This document shows positions 13,150 through 21,810 of a stretch of 64,000 bases of DNA, piece after piece. The notes under the pieces were generated by a model. The model ran no database searches, was not told where the DNA came from, and saw only the letters and a list, made by a program, of their open reading frames with translations. Positions within the stretch are counted from its first letter, which is position 1. Every line of letters begins with the position of its first letter. The position numbers and the translations under genes are program-made. Source of the stretch: Betaproteobacteria bacterium (GTDB lineage: Bacteria > Pseudomonadota > Gammaproteobacteria > Burkholderiales > Thiobacillaceae); contig JACRNB010000015.1 of NCBI GenBank assembly GCA_016219425.1, forward strand, positions 62,001 through 126,000. Direction: 5' to 3'.

Positions 13150-14615
13150 TGGGCAAGATGACCGGTTTCTTGGAGTTCCAACGCCAGCCCGAGGTGTACG
13201 CCCCCGTGGACGAGCGCCTGAAAAACTATCAGGAGTTCATCCACACCCTCAGCGACGACGCCGCCAAGACCCAGGGCGCGCGCTGCATGGACTGCGGCAT
13301 CCCGTTCTGCAACCACGGCTGCCCGGTCAACAACATCATCCCGGACTGGAACGATCTGGTGTATCGCGGGAATTGGAAACCGGCCCTGGACGTGCTGCAC
13401 AGCACCAACAACTTCCCCGAGTTCACGGGCCGCATCTGCCCCGCCCCCTGCGAGGCCGCCTGCACCCTGGGCATCAACGCGGAGCCCGTGGGCATCAAGT
13501 CGATCGAACACTTCATCATCGACAAGGGCTGGGAGATGGGCTGGGTCGCCCCCCAACCGCCCGCCGCCAAGACCGGCAAGCGGGTGGCCGTGGTGGGCTC
13601 CGGCCCCGCCGGCCTCGCCGCCGCGCAACAGCTCGCCCGCGTCGGCCATGACGTCACCGTATTCGAAAAGGCCAGCCGCATCGGCGGCCTGCTGCGCTAC
13701 GGCATCCCCGACTTCAAGCTGGACAAGCGCCTGATCGACCGCCGCATGGCCCAGATGGAAGCGGAAGGCGTCACCTTCCGCACCCGCTGCCTGGTGGGCG
13801 CGGACGCCACCAGCGCGGGCATCGTCAACGACGCCACCGAGGTCATCCCCGCCGAGAAACTCATGGCCGAGTTCGACGCCGTGATCCTGGCCGGCGGCGC
13901 CGAAGTCCCGCGCGACCTGCCCGTGCCGGGGCGGGAACTGAAGGGCGTGCACTACGCCCTGGAGTTCCTCATCCCCCAGAACAAGGCGGTGGCCGGCGAC
14001 GGCCCCAACCCCATCAATGCCCAGGGCAAACACGTCCTGGTCATCGGCGGCGGCGACACCGGCTCCGACTGTGTCGGCACCTCCAACCGCCACGGCGCCG
14101 CCGGCATCACCCAGATCGAACTGATGCCGCGCCCGCCCGAGCAGGAGCACAAGTCCCTGGTGTGGCCCTACTGGCCGCTCAAACTGCGCACCTCCTCCTC
14201 GCACGAAGAGGGCTGCGGACGTGACTGGTCCATCGTCACCAAGGCCTTCCTCGACGACGGCCAGGGCAACGTGAAAGCGGTCAAGGCCGCGCGCCTGGAA
14301 TGGCAGGGCGGCAAGATGATCGAGGTTCCGGGCAGCGAGTTCGAAATCAAAGCCGATCTGGTCTTCCTCGCCATGGGCTTCACCAACCCCTTTGCCCCGG
14401 TGCTGGACGCCTTCGGCGTGACCAAGGACGGTCGCGGCAACGCCCAGGCCAGCACCGACGGCGACGGCTGCTACGCCACCAACGTGGCCAAGGTCTACGC
14501 CGCCGGCGACCAGCGCCGCGGCCAGTCCCTGGTGGTCTGGGCCATCCGCGAAGGGCGGCAGTGCGCTCGGGAGGTGGATGTATTCCTCATGGGGAGTTCC
14601 GTGCTGCCGCGCTGA
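13149..14615 (+). CDS. gltD: glutamate synthase (NADPH) small subunit
   Basis: GltD carries FAD and passes electrons from NADPH to GltB through 4Fe-4S clusters. The 488 residues include N-terminal cluster cysteines ([14 protein letters not shown] and CPAPCEAAC), an FAD-binding [13 protein letters not shown] near residue 148, and an NADPH-binding [10 protein letters not shown] near residue 300. The ATG overlaps the gltB TGA. A strong terminator follows. Confidence 0.97.
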
Positions 14616-14639
14616 TTCCAGAGCGCGCCCCACGCAGTG

Positions 14640-14671
14640 ACAAACCCCGCCTTGCGCGGGGTTTGTCGTTT
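14640..14671 (+). terminator. rho-independent terminator after gltD
   Basis: ACAAACCCCGC and GCGGGGTTTGT form an 11-bp stem around CTTGC, followed by CGTTT. It lies 25 bases after the gltD stop. Confidence 0.75.
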
Positions 14672-14770
14672 ATGGCGGCCATCCATGCATTTGTTGATGG
14701 CAATCAAAGTGTTGCCGAATCAGCTTTGTTACACAGGCGGTCATCTCCATTCCTTCAAGAGGGCTGTGTC

Positions 14771-15148
14771 ATGGATCGTCGTGCATTTCTCCGCTTCATC
14801 CCCGCCGCCGCCCTTGCCGGCTCGCTGATCGGGTGCGCCAGTCAGGGAGACAACAAGCCCGCCGACACCAGCGGCATGAAGTTCAGCGAGGCGGATCGCA
14901 ACGCCATCATCAGTCACTACCAACAGGGTCGCTCGCGTGCTCCGGCCCAGGAAAAGCCTGCCCAGGCAGCCATGCCCGGCGGACGCATGCCCTCCGGCGC
15001 ACGTCCCAACAAGCTGCCCACGGACCTGGATGCGAAGCTGTCGAAACTGGCTGATCCCTACACTCGCCTGACCCTGGGTGCGGACGTGGTCCTGGTCAAT
15101 CGGGACACCCATGACATCCTGGATGTGATCCCCCAGATGGCGTACTGA
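14771..15148 (+). CDS. small Tat-type lipoprotein with RcnB/CigR-like C-terminus
   Basis: A 125-residue protein beginning MDRRAFLRFIPAAALAG, a twin-arginine motif (DRRAFLR), and ending its signal with the lipobox LIGC. After a low-complexity linker the C-terminus (YTRLTLGADVVLVNRDTHDILDVI) resembles the short C-terminal motif of RcnB/CigR-type periplasmic proteins. The exact function is unknown. The ATG is preceded by AGAGGG. It is a single-gene unit between the gltD terminator and a convergent terminator. Confidence 0.7.
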   Translation: MDRRAFLRFIPAAALAGSLIGCASQGDNKPADTSGMKFSEADRNAIISHYQQGRSRAPAQEKPAQAAMPGGRMPSGARPNKLPTDLDAKLSKLADPYTRLTLGADVVLVNRDTHDILDVIPQMAY

Positions 15149-15167
15149 GTCCTTGTTTTTCCTGCCG

Positions 15168-15193
15168 CCAAGGCCGGCATTTGCCGGCCTTGG
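15168..15193. terminator. bidirectional terminator hairpin
   Basis: CCAAGGCCGGCA and TGCCGGCCTTGG form a perfect 12-bp stem. It lies between the convergent lipoprotein and ABC-permease genes. T-tracts are short on both sides. Confidence 0.6.
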
Positions 15194-15961
15194 TCATTTC
15201 AGGAGGCGTCGCCGCGTCAGTCTTAACGCCAGAGAGAAGCCCGCCATGCCATACCCCAGCAGGGCCAGGGCATGCAGCAGCGCGCTGTCGGGGATGCTCC
15301 CCAGCACCAGCGGACGCGCCAGTTCGATGGCATGGGTGAGCGGCAGCCAGGCCGCCACCGCCGCCAGCCAGACGGGCAGGGCCGAGGGCGGGTAGAACAC
15401 CCCGCCCAGCAGGATCATGGGGGTGATGGCCAGGGTGAAGTAGTAGAGGAAGAAGTCATAGTTGGGCGAGACCGCGTTCACCGCCAGCCCCAGGCCCGCG
15501 AAGCAGAAGCCGGTGAGCAGCGCCACCGGCAGCAGCGCCAGGGTCAGGGCGAAGTCGCCGTACAACCCCAGCGCCCACACCACCAGCAGGATGGCGATGC
15601 CCGAGAGCAGGCTCTTCGACGTGGCCCAGAACAGCTCGCCCAGCATTACGTCCTTGAGCGTGAGCGGCGTGTTCAGGATGGCCTCCCAGGTCTTCTGCAC
15701 ATGCATGCGCGAGAACGCCGAATACAGGGTCTCGAAGGTAGCGCTGTTCATCACGCTGTAGGCCAGGGTGCCGGCGGCGAGGAAGTTGAGGTAGGGCACG
15801 CCCTCCACCGCCGGCAGCAGCCCGCCCAGGCCGTAGCCCAGGCCCAGCATGTAGAGCATGGGGTCGGCCAGGTTGCCGAGCAGGGAGGGCGCGGCCAGCT
15901 TCTTCCAGACCAGGAAGTTGCGGCGCCAGACGGGGAACCAGGCGGTCAGACCCTCAATCAC
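15194..15961 (-). CDS. ABC-2 type transporter permease (NodJ-like)
   Basis: This 255-residue integral membrane protein of the ABC-2 family starts IEGLTAWFPVWRRNFLVWKK, as NodJ-type permeases do, and has six hydrophobic segments. The conserved block LGGVFYPPSALPVW precedes the last pair of helices. The GTG start overlaps the end of the ATPase gene by 8 bases (CGTGATTGA), consistent with coupled translation. The pair probably exports a polysaccharide, lipid or drug-like substrate; the sequence does not show which. Confidence 0.88.
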   Translation of the reverse strand: MIEGLTAWFPVWRRNFLVWKKLAAPSLLGNLADPMLYMLGLGYGLGGLLPAVEGVPYLNFLAAGTLAYSVMNSATFETLYSAFSRMHVQKTWEAILNTPLTLKDVMLGELFWATSKSLLSGIAILLVVWALGLYGDFALTLALLPVALLTGFCFAGLGLAVNAVSPNYDFFLYYFTLAITPMILLGGVFYPPSALPVWLAAVAAWLPLTHAIELARPLVLGSIPDSALLHALALLGYGMAGFSLALRLTRRRLLK

Positions 15962-16862
15962 GCAGATCCCTCCCGGTGAGCTTGAGGAACACGTCCTCCA
16001 GGTTGGCGGGCCGGTGCAGATAGCGCAGGCCGGGGCGCTGTTCCAGTTCCGCCACCACCGCCTCCGGCGCATCCGTGTAGCAGAACAGGGTCTCGCCCGC
16101 CTGCTCGCAGCGGCGGCAGTAGGCGCTGGCGCAGCGGGTCCACTCCGCCAGGGCGTCGCCGAACACCTCCACCACATGCGGCTCGATGTGCGCGGCGATC
16201 AACTCACGCGGGCTGCCGCGCACGATCACGCGGCCCTGGTCGAGGATGCTGATGACGTCGCACAGGCGTTCCGCCTCGTCCATGAAGTGGGTGGTGAGCA
16301 GCAGCGTCTTGCCCTGACTGATGAGCCGGCGCAGGCCTTGCCAGATCAGGTGGCGCGCCTGCGGGTCGAGGCCGGTGGTGGGTTCGTCCAGAAACACCAG
16401 TTCCGGGTCGTTCACCAGGGCGCGCGCCAGGGTCAGACGGCGCTTCATGCCGCCGGAGAGGGCGGAAATGGGGGAATCCGCCTTGCTCTCCAGGCCGGCA
16501 AAGGCCAGCAGGGCGGGGATGCGCGCTGCGATCTCCCGTCCGGTGAGACCAAAGTAGCGCCCGTAGGTGAGCAGGTTTTCGCGCACCGTGAAGTCTGGGT
16601 CCAGGCTGTCGGCCTGCGGCACCACGCCCACCCGGCGGCGGGCGGCGGCGGCTTGGGCGGGCAGGGGCAGGCCCATCAGCTCCACCGCGCCGCCGTCCGC
16701 CTCGATCAGGCCCAGACTCAGGCGCAGGGTGGTGGTCTTGCCCGCGCCGTTGGGGCCCAGCAGGCCGTGGCAGCGGCCCGCTTCCAACTCCAGGTCGAGA
16801 CCGTCCACCACGGCGACGCCGTGGTAGCGCTTGGTGAGGCGGGTCAGTTTCAGCGGGATCAT
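15954..16862 (-). CDS. ABC transporter ATP-binding protein (NodI/DrrA-like)
   Basis: A 302-residue ATPase with Walker A GPNGAGKTT, Q-loop region VVPQADSLDPDFTV, signature LSGGMKRRL, Walker B LVFLDEPTTGLDP and a switch histidine in TTHFMDEAE. The C-terminal extension (about residues 220-300) ends ANLEDVFLKLTG, as in DrrA/NodI proteins. The ATG gives MIPLKLTRLTKRY. The frame stays open upstream through a family-2 repeat, whose translation would be artefactual, and no good ribosome-binding site precedes the ATG. Partner of the downstream overlapping permease. Confidence 0.92.
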   Translation of the reverse strand: MIPLKLTRLTKRYHGVAVVDGLDLELEAGRCHGLLGPNGAGKTTTLRLSLGLIEADGGAVELMGLPLPAQAAAARRRVGVVPQADSLDPDFTVRENLLTYGRYFGLTGREIAARIPALLAFAGLESKADSPISALSGGMKRRLTLARALVNDPELVFLDEPTTGLDPQARHLIWQGLRRLISQGKTLLLTTHFMDEAERLCDVISILDQGRVIVRGSPRELIAAHIEPHVVEVFGDALAEWTRCASAYCRRCEQAGETLFCYTDAPEAVVAELEQRPGLRYLHRPANLEDVFLKLTGRDLRD

Positions 16863-16870
16863 GCGTGTGC

Positions 16871-17026
16871 AAGGCAGGCTGCGCCTGCCCCACCCTCTCC
16901 CCCGCCCCTCCCCCCTCCAGGGGGAGGGGAGAAAACCCACACCCCGGTTGACCTTGGCGCGTTCCCTCCCCCCCGGAGGGGGAGGGTTAGGGAGAGGGGG
17001 AGGGCGAGCAACGCTCGCCCATCGTT
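16871..17026. repeat. C/G-rich inverted repeats (family 2)
   Basis: A GGCAGGCTGCGCCTGCC hairpin leads into CCCACCCTCTCCC and CCCTCCAGGGGGAGGGG dyads. A second arm then ends in GGGCGAGC-AA-CGCTCGCCC. It fills most of the space between the ABC ATPase gene and selD. Confidence 0.8.
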
Positions 17027-17035
17027 CATCACGAA

Positions 17036-18109
17036 TTACTCCCCCACCACCGCCTGCGCCGGACCCGCCTCCAAATGTCCGATCACCGCCGCCTGATCGA
17101 AACCGTGGCGTTGGAAGATCGCCATCACCTCCGCCGCCGTCTCGGGCGCGCACGACACCAGCAGGCCGCCGCTGGTCTGCGGGTCGGTGAGCAGGGCCTT
17201 TTGCCAGTCGGCGCAGCCGTCGAACAGCGCCACGCCGCCGCCGTAGCTGGCCCAGTTGCGCGGACTCGCCCCGGTCACGAAGCCCGCTTGCGCCAGCGTC
17301 GCCGCACCCGTCAGCAGCGGCAGGTGCGAGAACCGGATGCGCGCGGTGAGGTCCGAACCGCGCGCCAGTTCCAGGCCGTGGCCGAGCAGGCCGAAGCCGG
17401 TCACGTCGGTCATGGCGTGCACGCCGTCCAGCGCGCCCAGTTCCACGCCGGGGGTGTTGAGGCGCGTGGTGGAATCGATCATGGCGCGGTAGCCCTCGGG
17501 CGGCAGCGCGTCCTTCTTCAGCGCCGCCGAGTAGATGCCCACGCCCAGGCCCTTGCCCAGGATCAGCCCGTCGCCGGGGCGGCCCGCGTTGTTCTTTTTC
17601 ACCCGGCGCGGGTCCACCACGCCGATGGCCACCAGGCCGTAGATGGGTTCCTGCGAGTCGATGGAATGGCCGCCGGCGATGGGCATGCCCGCCGCGCGCG
17701 CCGCCGCCTCGCCGCCGGCCAGGATGGCGCGGATGGTCTCGTGCGGCAGCTTGTCGATGGGCATGCCCACCAGGGCCAGGGCGAACAGCGGCGTACCGCC
17801 CATGGCGTAGACGTCGGAGATGGCGTTGGTGGCGGCGATGCGCCCGAACTCGTAGGGGTCATCGACGATGGGCATGAAGAAATCAGTAGTGGCGACGATG
17901 GCCTGGGTCTCGTTCAACTGCCACACCGCCGCATCGTCGCTGGACTCGATGCCCACCAGCAGGTTCGGCCAGGTCGCGCCCAGGCCCTTGAGGAAGGGCG
18001 TGTCGGCCAGGATCTGCTCCAGCACGGCGGGCGCGATCTTGCAGCCGCAGCCGCCGCCGTGGGAGAGGTGGGTGAGTCGAACGGGGGCGTTGAGCACGGG
18101 TGAGTTCAT
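17036..18109 (-). CDS. selD: selenide, water dikinase
   Basis: SelD makes selenophosphate from selenide and ATP for selenocysteine tRNA or 2-selenouridine tRNA synthesis. The 357-residue protein has HGGGCGCK near residue 20, where the catalytic position is an ordinary cysteine, followed by ESSDDAAVWQL, AATNAISDVYAMGG, MTDVTGFGLLGH and LLTDPQTSGGLLV, all SelD signatures. The ATG overlaps the lnt stop (ATGA). No selA, selB or selU is present in the window, so the selenium pathway served cannot be told. Confidence 0.96.
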   Translation of the reverse strand: MNSPVLNAPVRLTHLSHGGGCGCKIAPAVLEQILADTPFLKGLGATWPNLLVGIESSDDAAVWQLNETQAIVATTDFFMPIVDDPYEFGRIAATNAISDVYAMGGTPLFALALVGMPIDKLPHETIRAILAGGEAAARAAGMPIAGGHSIDSQEPIYGLVAIGVVDPRRVKKNNAGRPGDGLILGKGLGVGIYSAALKKDALPPEGYRAMIDSTTRLNTPGVELGALDGVHAMTDVTGFGLLGHGLELARGSDLTARIRFSHLPLLTGAATLAQAGFVTGASPRNWASYGGGVALFDGCADWQKALLTDPQTSGGLLVSCAPETAAEVMAIFQRHGFDQAAVIGHLEAGPAQAVVGE

Positions 18110-19563
18110 GGTCTTCTCTTGGGGAAATACGCGCCTGCCAGCAGCAGGACGCACAACAACAACGCCGGGACATTCCCCCAGCGCAGGAACGGGGTCTCGC
18201 CGCTGCGGCCCTGGGCCTGGCCGGTGAGGGTGGCGGTGGTGAAGGACGGCAGCGCGGCGCGCACCCGGCCTTGGTGATCGAGGATGGCGGTGACGCCGGT
18301 GTTGTTGGCGCGCAGTTGCCAGCGCCCCGCCTCCAGCGAGCGCATCGCGCCGATCTGGAGGTGCTGCGCCGGGGCCAGGCTGGCGCCGAACCAGGCGTCG
18401 TTGCTCACGTTCACCAGCAGGGTGGCGTCGCGCGCGGCATGGATGCGCTCTGCGCCGAAGGCGTCCTCGTAGCACACGTTCACCGCCAGACGCTGACCGG
18501 CGGCGGCGATGGGAGGCTGGTCCGCCGCACCGCGCGCAAAGTCGCCCAGGGGGATCTGCATCATGTCCACGAACCAGCGGAAGCCGAAGGGCACGAACTC
18601 GCCGAACGGCACCAGATGGCGCTTGCGGTACGTCCCCTCGGGCGACGCGCCCAGGCTCATCACGCTGTTGTAATAGACGCCGGGGCCATCGTCCTCCGGC
18701 AGCCCCAGCAGCAGGTCGCCGTTACGCTGGCGCATGGGGCCGGCCAGGGCGTTCAGGTAATCCGCGGGCACGGCGGAGCGGAACAGCGGCAGCGCCGTCT
18801 CCGGCAGGATCACCAGCCGCGCGTCCGTGGCCAACGCCATGCGCGCGTAGCCCTGCATGGTGGGGGCGAGGCGGTCGACCTGGAACTTCATGTCCTGCGC
18901 CACGTTGCCTTGCAGCAGGGCCACGGAGACAGGCGCGCCGACGGGACGGGTCCATTCGACGTGTTGCAGGCCCCAGCCGGCTAGGAAGAGCAAGGCCACC
19001 CCCAGACCCGCCTTGAGACGGTGGACGGCCAGAAGCGCCAGCCCCCCCGCCGCCAGCGCCGCCGCCAGGCTCACGCCGTATACCCCCAGCGCCGGAGCGA
19101 ACCCGGCCAGCGGGCTGTCCGGGGCCTGGGAGTACCCCAGGGCGAGCCAGGGGAAGCCGGTGAGGAACCAGCCCCGCACCCATTCCAGCAGCACCCAGGC
19201 GGCAGGCAGGGCCAGGGCTGTGCGACAAAAACCCGGCGCGGCCAGACGCGCCGCCAGCATCAGGGCGAGACCGGGGAACACGGCGACAAAGGCGCAGAAC
19301 AACAGCGTGGTCAGCAGGGCCAAAGGAAGCGGCAGGCCGCCGTAGGTGGAGATGCTGACGTAGACCCACGACACCCCGGCCAGAAAAAACCCCAGGCCGA
19401 AGGCCCAACCATGCAGAAAGGCGGCCCTCGGGGCATCCGCGCGCATCTGATGGAACAACGCGGCCAGGGCGAGGATGGGTACGGGCCACCCGCCCAGCGG
19501 CGCAAAGCCGGTGACGGCCAGGGCGCCGGCTAGGGCGGAGGACAGAGTGGTGGGGAGGCGCAT
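18106..19563 (-). CDS. lnt: apolipoprotein N-acyltransferase
   Basis: Lnt adds the third acyl chain to lipoproteins at the periplasmic face of the inner membrane. The 485-residue protein has about six N-terminal membrane segments, a periplasmic nitrilase-like domain from about residue 215, and one final membrane segment. The catalytic triad is visible: Glu in LPETALPLF (about 255), Lys in YRKRHLVPFGE (about 313), Cys in NVCYEDAF (about 364). A corC-like gene, its common neighbour, is not adjacent here. It is followed with a 4-base overlap by selD. Confidence 0.95.
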   Translation of the reverse strand: MRLPTTLSSALAGALAVTGFAPLGGWPVPILALAALFHQMRADAPRAAFLHGWAFGLGFFLAGVSWVYVSISTYGGLPLPLALLTTLLFCAFVAVFPGLALMLAARLAAPGFCRTALALPAAWVLLEWVRGWFLTGFPWLALGYSQAPDSPLAGFAPALGVYGVSLAAALAAGGLALLAVHRLKAGLGVALLFLAGWGLQHVEWTRPVGAPVSVALLQGNVAQDMKFQVDRLAPTMQGYARMALATDARLVILPETALPLFRSAVPADYLNALAGPMRQRNGDLLLGLPEDDGPGVYYNSVMSLGASPEGTYRKRHLVPFGEFVPFGFRWFVDMMQIPLGDFARGAADQPPIAAAGQRLAVNVCYEDAFGAERIHAARDATLLVNVSNDAWFGASLAPAQHLQIGAMRSLEAGRWQLRANNTGVTAILDHQGRVRAALPSFTTATLTGQAQGRSGETPFLRWGNVPALLLCVLLLAGAYFPKRRP

Positions 19564-19572
19564 GGCGGCCAG

Positions 19573-19598
19573 GTAGCGCCGGCTCCAGCCGGCGCTAC
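19573..19598. repeat. perfect 26-base palindrome (family 3)
   Basis: GTAGCGCCGGCT-CC-AGCCGGCGCTAC fills the gap between lnt and the MoaD-like gene. It shares its GTAGCGCCGGC arm with the dyad at 45.05 kb. It could act as a terminator-like stem or mRNA stabiliser. Confidence 0.7.
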
Positions 19599-19601
19599 GG
19601 C

Positions 19602-19865
19602 TCAGTTCATCTGGAACGCGACGAAGGCCACCTCGTCCCCGCCCTTGAGCGGGGTGTCGTACTCGGCGAACTGCTTGTTCACGGTGATCTTGAGGCGGTC
19701 CTTGTGGGTATCGAACATCACCGGCCAGTTCTCGCCCCGGCGCGACAGGTGCTCCATCAGGCCTTTGATGTCGGAAACGGTGCGCGGCAGGAACATGACC
19801 TCGCTCTCGCGGAAGACCATATCGACCAGGTGGCCGAAGTACAGGATGGTGATCTGTTGGCTCAT
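19602..19865 (-). CDS. MoaD/ThiS-like ubiquitin-fold protein lacking a C-terminal Gly-Gly
   Basis: An 87-residue protein with the MoaD pattern: ITILYFGHLVDMVF at the start, SDIKGLMEHLSRRG, KITVNKQFAEYDTPLKGGDEVAF near the end. MoaD and ThiS carry sulfur on a C-terminal Gly-Gly. This protein instead ends AFVAFQMN directly after the DEVAF strand, so it should not be activatable as a sulfur carrier unless it is processed or used differently. It sits 31 bases after the UDG-family gene. No moaE or moeB is nearby. The function is unknown. Confidence 0.7.
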   Translation of the reverse strand: MSQQITILYFGHLVDMVFRESEVMFLPRTVSDIKGLMEHLSRRGENWPVMFDTHKDRLKITVNKQFAEYDTPLKGGDEVAFVAFQMN

Positions 19866-19896
19866 GGAATGCGTCCGGGATGGAATGGGCGCAATT

Positions 19897-20472
19897 CTAA
19901 GCCAGCGCCTGCGACGCCCTTTGCCGCAGTTCCGGCAACAGCTCCGCTGCGAACCAGGGATGACGCTTGAACCAGAGCTGGTTGCGCGGGCTGGGGTGGG
20001 GCAGACAGACGAACTCCGGCAGGTACTCGCGCCAGGCCGCCACGGTGGCGGTAAGTGACTCCTTGCGCCGCGCGCCCAGGTAGAACGCCTGGGCGTGCTG
20101 ACCGATGAGCAGGGTGAGGCGGATATCGCGCAATTCCGCCCACAGGCGCGGGTGCCAGAGCGGCGCACATTCCGGGCGTGGCGGCAGGTCGCCGTTCTTG
20201 CCCGCGCCGGGAAAACACAGCCCGGCGGGGACGATAGCGATGCGAGCCTCGTCGTAGAACGCAGCGCGGTCCAGGCCCAGCCAGTCGCGCAGACGGTCGC
20301 CGGAAGGGTCGTTCCAGGGAATGCCGGTCTTGTGCACACGCCGCCCCGGCGCCTGACCAACGATCAGGAGCCGCGCCGAGGCTGCGGCGCGCAGCACCGG
20401 ACGCGGTTCCAAATGGGCGGCGCAGATGGTGCAGACGCGGGCTTCGGTGAGGAGTTTTGCGAGGGAGGACAA
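19897..20472 (-). CDS. uracil-DNA glycosylase family protein
   Basis: A 191-residue protein of the UDG superfamily. Visible motifs are LIVGQAPGRRVHKTGIPWNDPSGDRL (motif-1 region), VPAGLCFPG and the late LPHPSPRN (motif-2 region). The N-terminal CTICAAHL might contribute cluster-like cysteines, but a full 4Fe-4S set is not evident. The start is TTG; the alignment to family members (MSSLAKLLTEARVC) supports it. It probably removes uracil or deaminated bases, but this subgroup is poorly characterised. Confidence 0.85.
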   Translation of the reverse strand: MSSLAKLLTEARVCTICAAHLEPRPVLRAAASARLLIVGQAPGRRVHKTGIPWNDPSGDRLRDWLGLDRAAFYDEARIAIVPAGLCFPGAGKNGDLPPRPECAPLWHPRLWAELRDIRLTLLIGQHAQAFYLGARRKESLTATVAAWREYLPEFVCLPHPSPRNQLWFKRHPWFAAELLPELRQRASQALA

Positions 20473-20501
20473 CCAGTGGCTCCCTTGCGGACAAGTTGTT
20501 T

Positions 20502-21242
20502 CTAGTGGCGAATGTTTTCGGCCAGTTTCTGAGGAAGCAAGGCTTCAAATCCACGATATGGAAGTGTCTGATCTGTAAAAAACTGGGCCTGATCAATCCG
20601 ACGACGTGGAATGCTTGATCCTTCCCCTTCATTGATCGCTACCACTCGCGTTATATCCCCTCGACGACGCGCCTCTGACCAAGCGAGCTCCGCCTCAAGC
20701 AAGCGTTCGACACTGTTCGCCACAATGACCGCCAAGGGACGGGGAGCAACAAACAAGCAATCCGCTATCAGTACGCGTCGCTCATCGATAGGCACATCAA
20801 ATCGGGCCTCGATCCCTGTTTCACGCGCAACGTCATGCAACATTCCTATGACTTCGTCCTTGAAGCTGGAAGGCAAACGAGGCTCGCGCGCGAGGGCAAG
20901 GCACCCCAATAGACCCGAGATTTCCGCCACAGTATGGACAGCTCCGCTCAAACCAGCGTGGTCTGTGGTTTTTTCCAGACACTGCTTATCAGGATTCCAC
21001 CGAGCCCCCAGGATCCCCGGCACAGTTTCAAGCCAGGTGCGAACGCGCTGACTATCGGGATCACCCCCATCCAAAGCCAGTCGGAAGGCGGCTTCACCGT
21101 TGTCATCAACAACCCATTCATTTCCACTGTGGGTTGCCCAAACAACAATGTGATCGTTGTCACCGTAGCGCCAGGGCGTGACGATGCGCCAACCACCATC
21201 GTCAGGAACAACATGAAAATCGCGACAAAGGTCAGGTTGCAT
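20502..21242 (-). CDS. DUF1828/DUF1829 domain protein
   Basis: A 246-residue protein with an N-terminal DUF1828-like region (IVTPWRYGDNDHIVVWATHS, VVDDNGEAAFRLALDG, about residues 15-95) and a C-terminal DUF1829-like region (RFDVPIDERRVLIADCLF, then a mainly helical end). No catalytic signature is recognisable. GGAGG lies 8 bases before the chosen ATG; in-frame starts further upstream overlap the preceding gene. It overlaps the companion gene by 11 bases. Base composition is clearly lower in GC than its neighbours (about 43-63 percent in sampled 60-base blocks), which suggests acquisition by transfer. Such two-gene cassettes are sometimes toxin-antitoxin or defence-like; nothing in the sequence proves that here. 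Confidence 0.7.
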   Translation of the reverse strand: MQPDLCRDFHVVPDDGGWRIVTPWRYGDNDHIVVWATHSGNEWVVDDNGEAAFRLALDGGDPDSQRVRTWLETVPGILGARWNPDKQCLEKTTDHAGLSGAVHTVAEISGLLGCLALAREPRLPSSFKDEVIGMLHDVARETGIEARFDVPIDERRVLIADCLFVAPRPLAVIVANSVERLLEAELAWSEARRRGDITRVVAINEGEGSSIPRRRIDQAQFFTDQTLPYRGFEALLPQKLAENIRH

Positions 21243-21735
21243 GGAACAAACCTCCATCTTGACCAAGCATGACGCCAAAACGCTCACAGAAGAGACAAAC
21301 AAGGCGTTTGCGATCCGCCTCGCTACGAGGGTCCAAACCGTCTGCGCCCTTTAGAGAAAACTCAGGAGCGCCAGGCAACTGGCGGCCAACATAGTTGCGC
21401 TCTATCTCACAGTTGAGCACGGCGTGTAGTCCTTTATGGCTTGGGTGGTAGTGCAAGATCGCCAAGGGCAGGAGGCCGGCATCCGTTGACTGAAGCAGAT
21501 GCCCATAAAAAGAGGAACGAGAAACTGTCTCCCCGTCGCGCCAGACAAATACAGCGCGAAATTCCCCGCCGAGTTCAATCATGTCACTCAGATACGCACG
21601 AGCCCCCAAGCGATCGAATGGCTTGGGGAGGCGACGACTGCGCGCAGGCTTAAAGCTGATTTCTACCAATCGTTTTTCTGCCGATTTGGTCTGTTTCAGC
21701 TTCCGCCGATCGATGTTTGACATATCCATACTCAT
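21232..21735 (-). CDS. unknown protein paired with the DUF1828 gene
   Basis: A 167-residue protein I do not recognise. The N-terminus is highly basic (about residues 7-42: RRKLKQTKSAEKR, KPARSRRLPKPFDR), perhaps nucleic-acid binding. The middle has AILHYHPSHKGLHAVLNCE, with three histidines, and the end has RLVCLFCERFGV. It overlaps the next gene by 11 bases, implying coupled expression. GC content is lower than the surroundings. The first of three closely spaced ATGs is used; none has a strong ribosome-binding site. Confidence 0.65.
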   Translation of the reverse strand: MSMDMSNIDRRKLKQTKSAEKRLVEISFKPARSRRLPKPFDRLGARAYLSDMIELGGEFRAVFVWRDGETVSRSSFYGHLLQSTDAGLLPLAILHYHPSHKGLHAVLNCEIERNYVGRQLPGAPEFSLKGADGLDPRSEADRKRLVCLFCERFGVMLGQDGGLFHAT

Positions 21736-21810
21736 GGTCGCGACATGATGACCCTAGGCTTTAGTAGCGGTCAATTTCAGGTTCATTCCGGGGCCAGTGA
21801 TAATCCAGTC

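Noticed and set aside
16871-17026. Family-2 repeats as N-terminal coding sequence of the ABC ATPase.
   Set aside because: The frame is open, but the translation is Pro/Gly/Arg repeat sequence and the ATPase domain begins at a normal MIPLKLTRL start.
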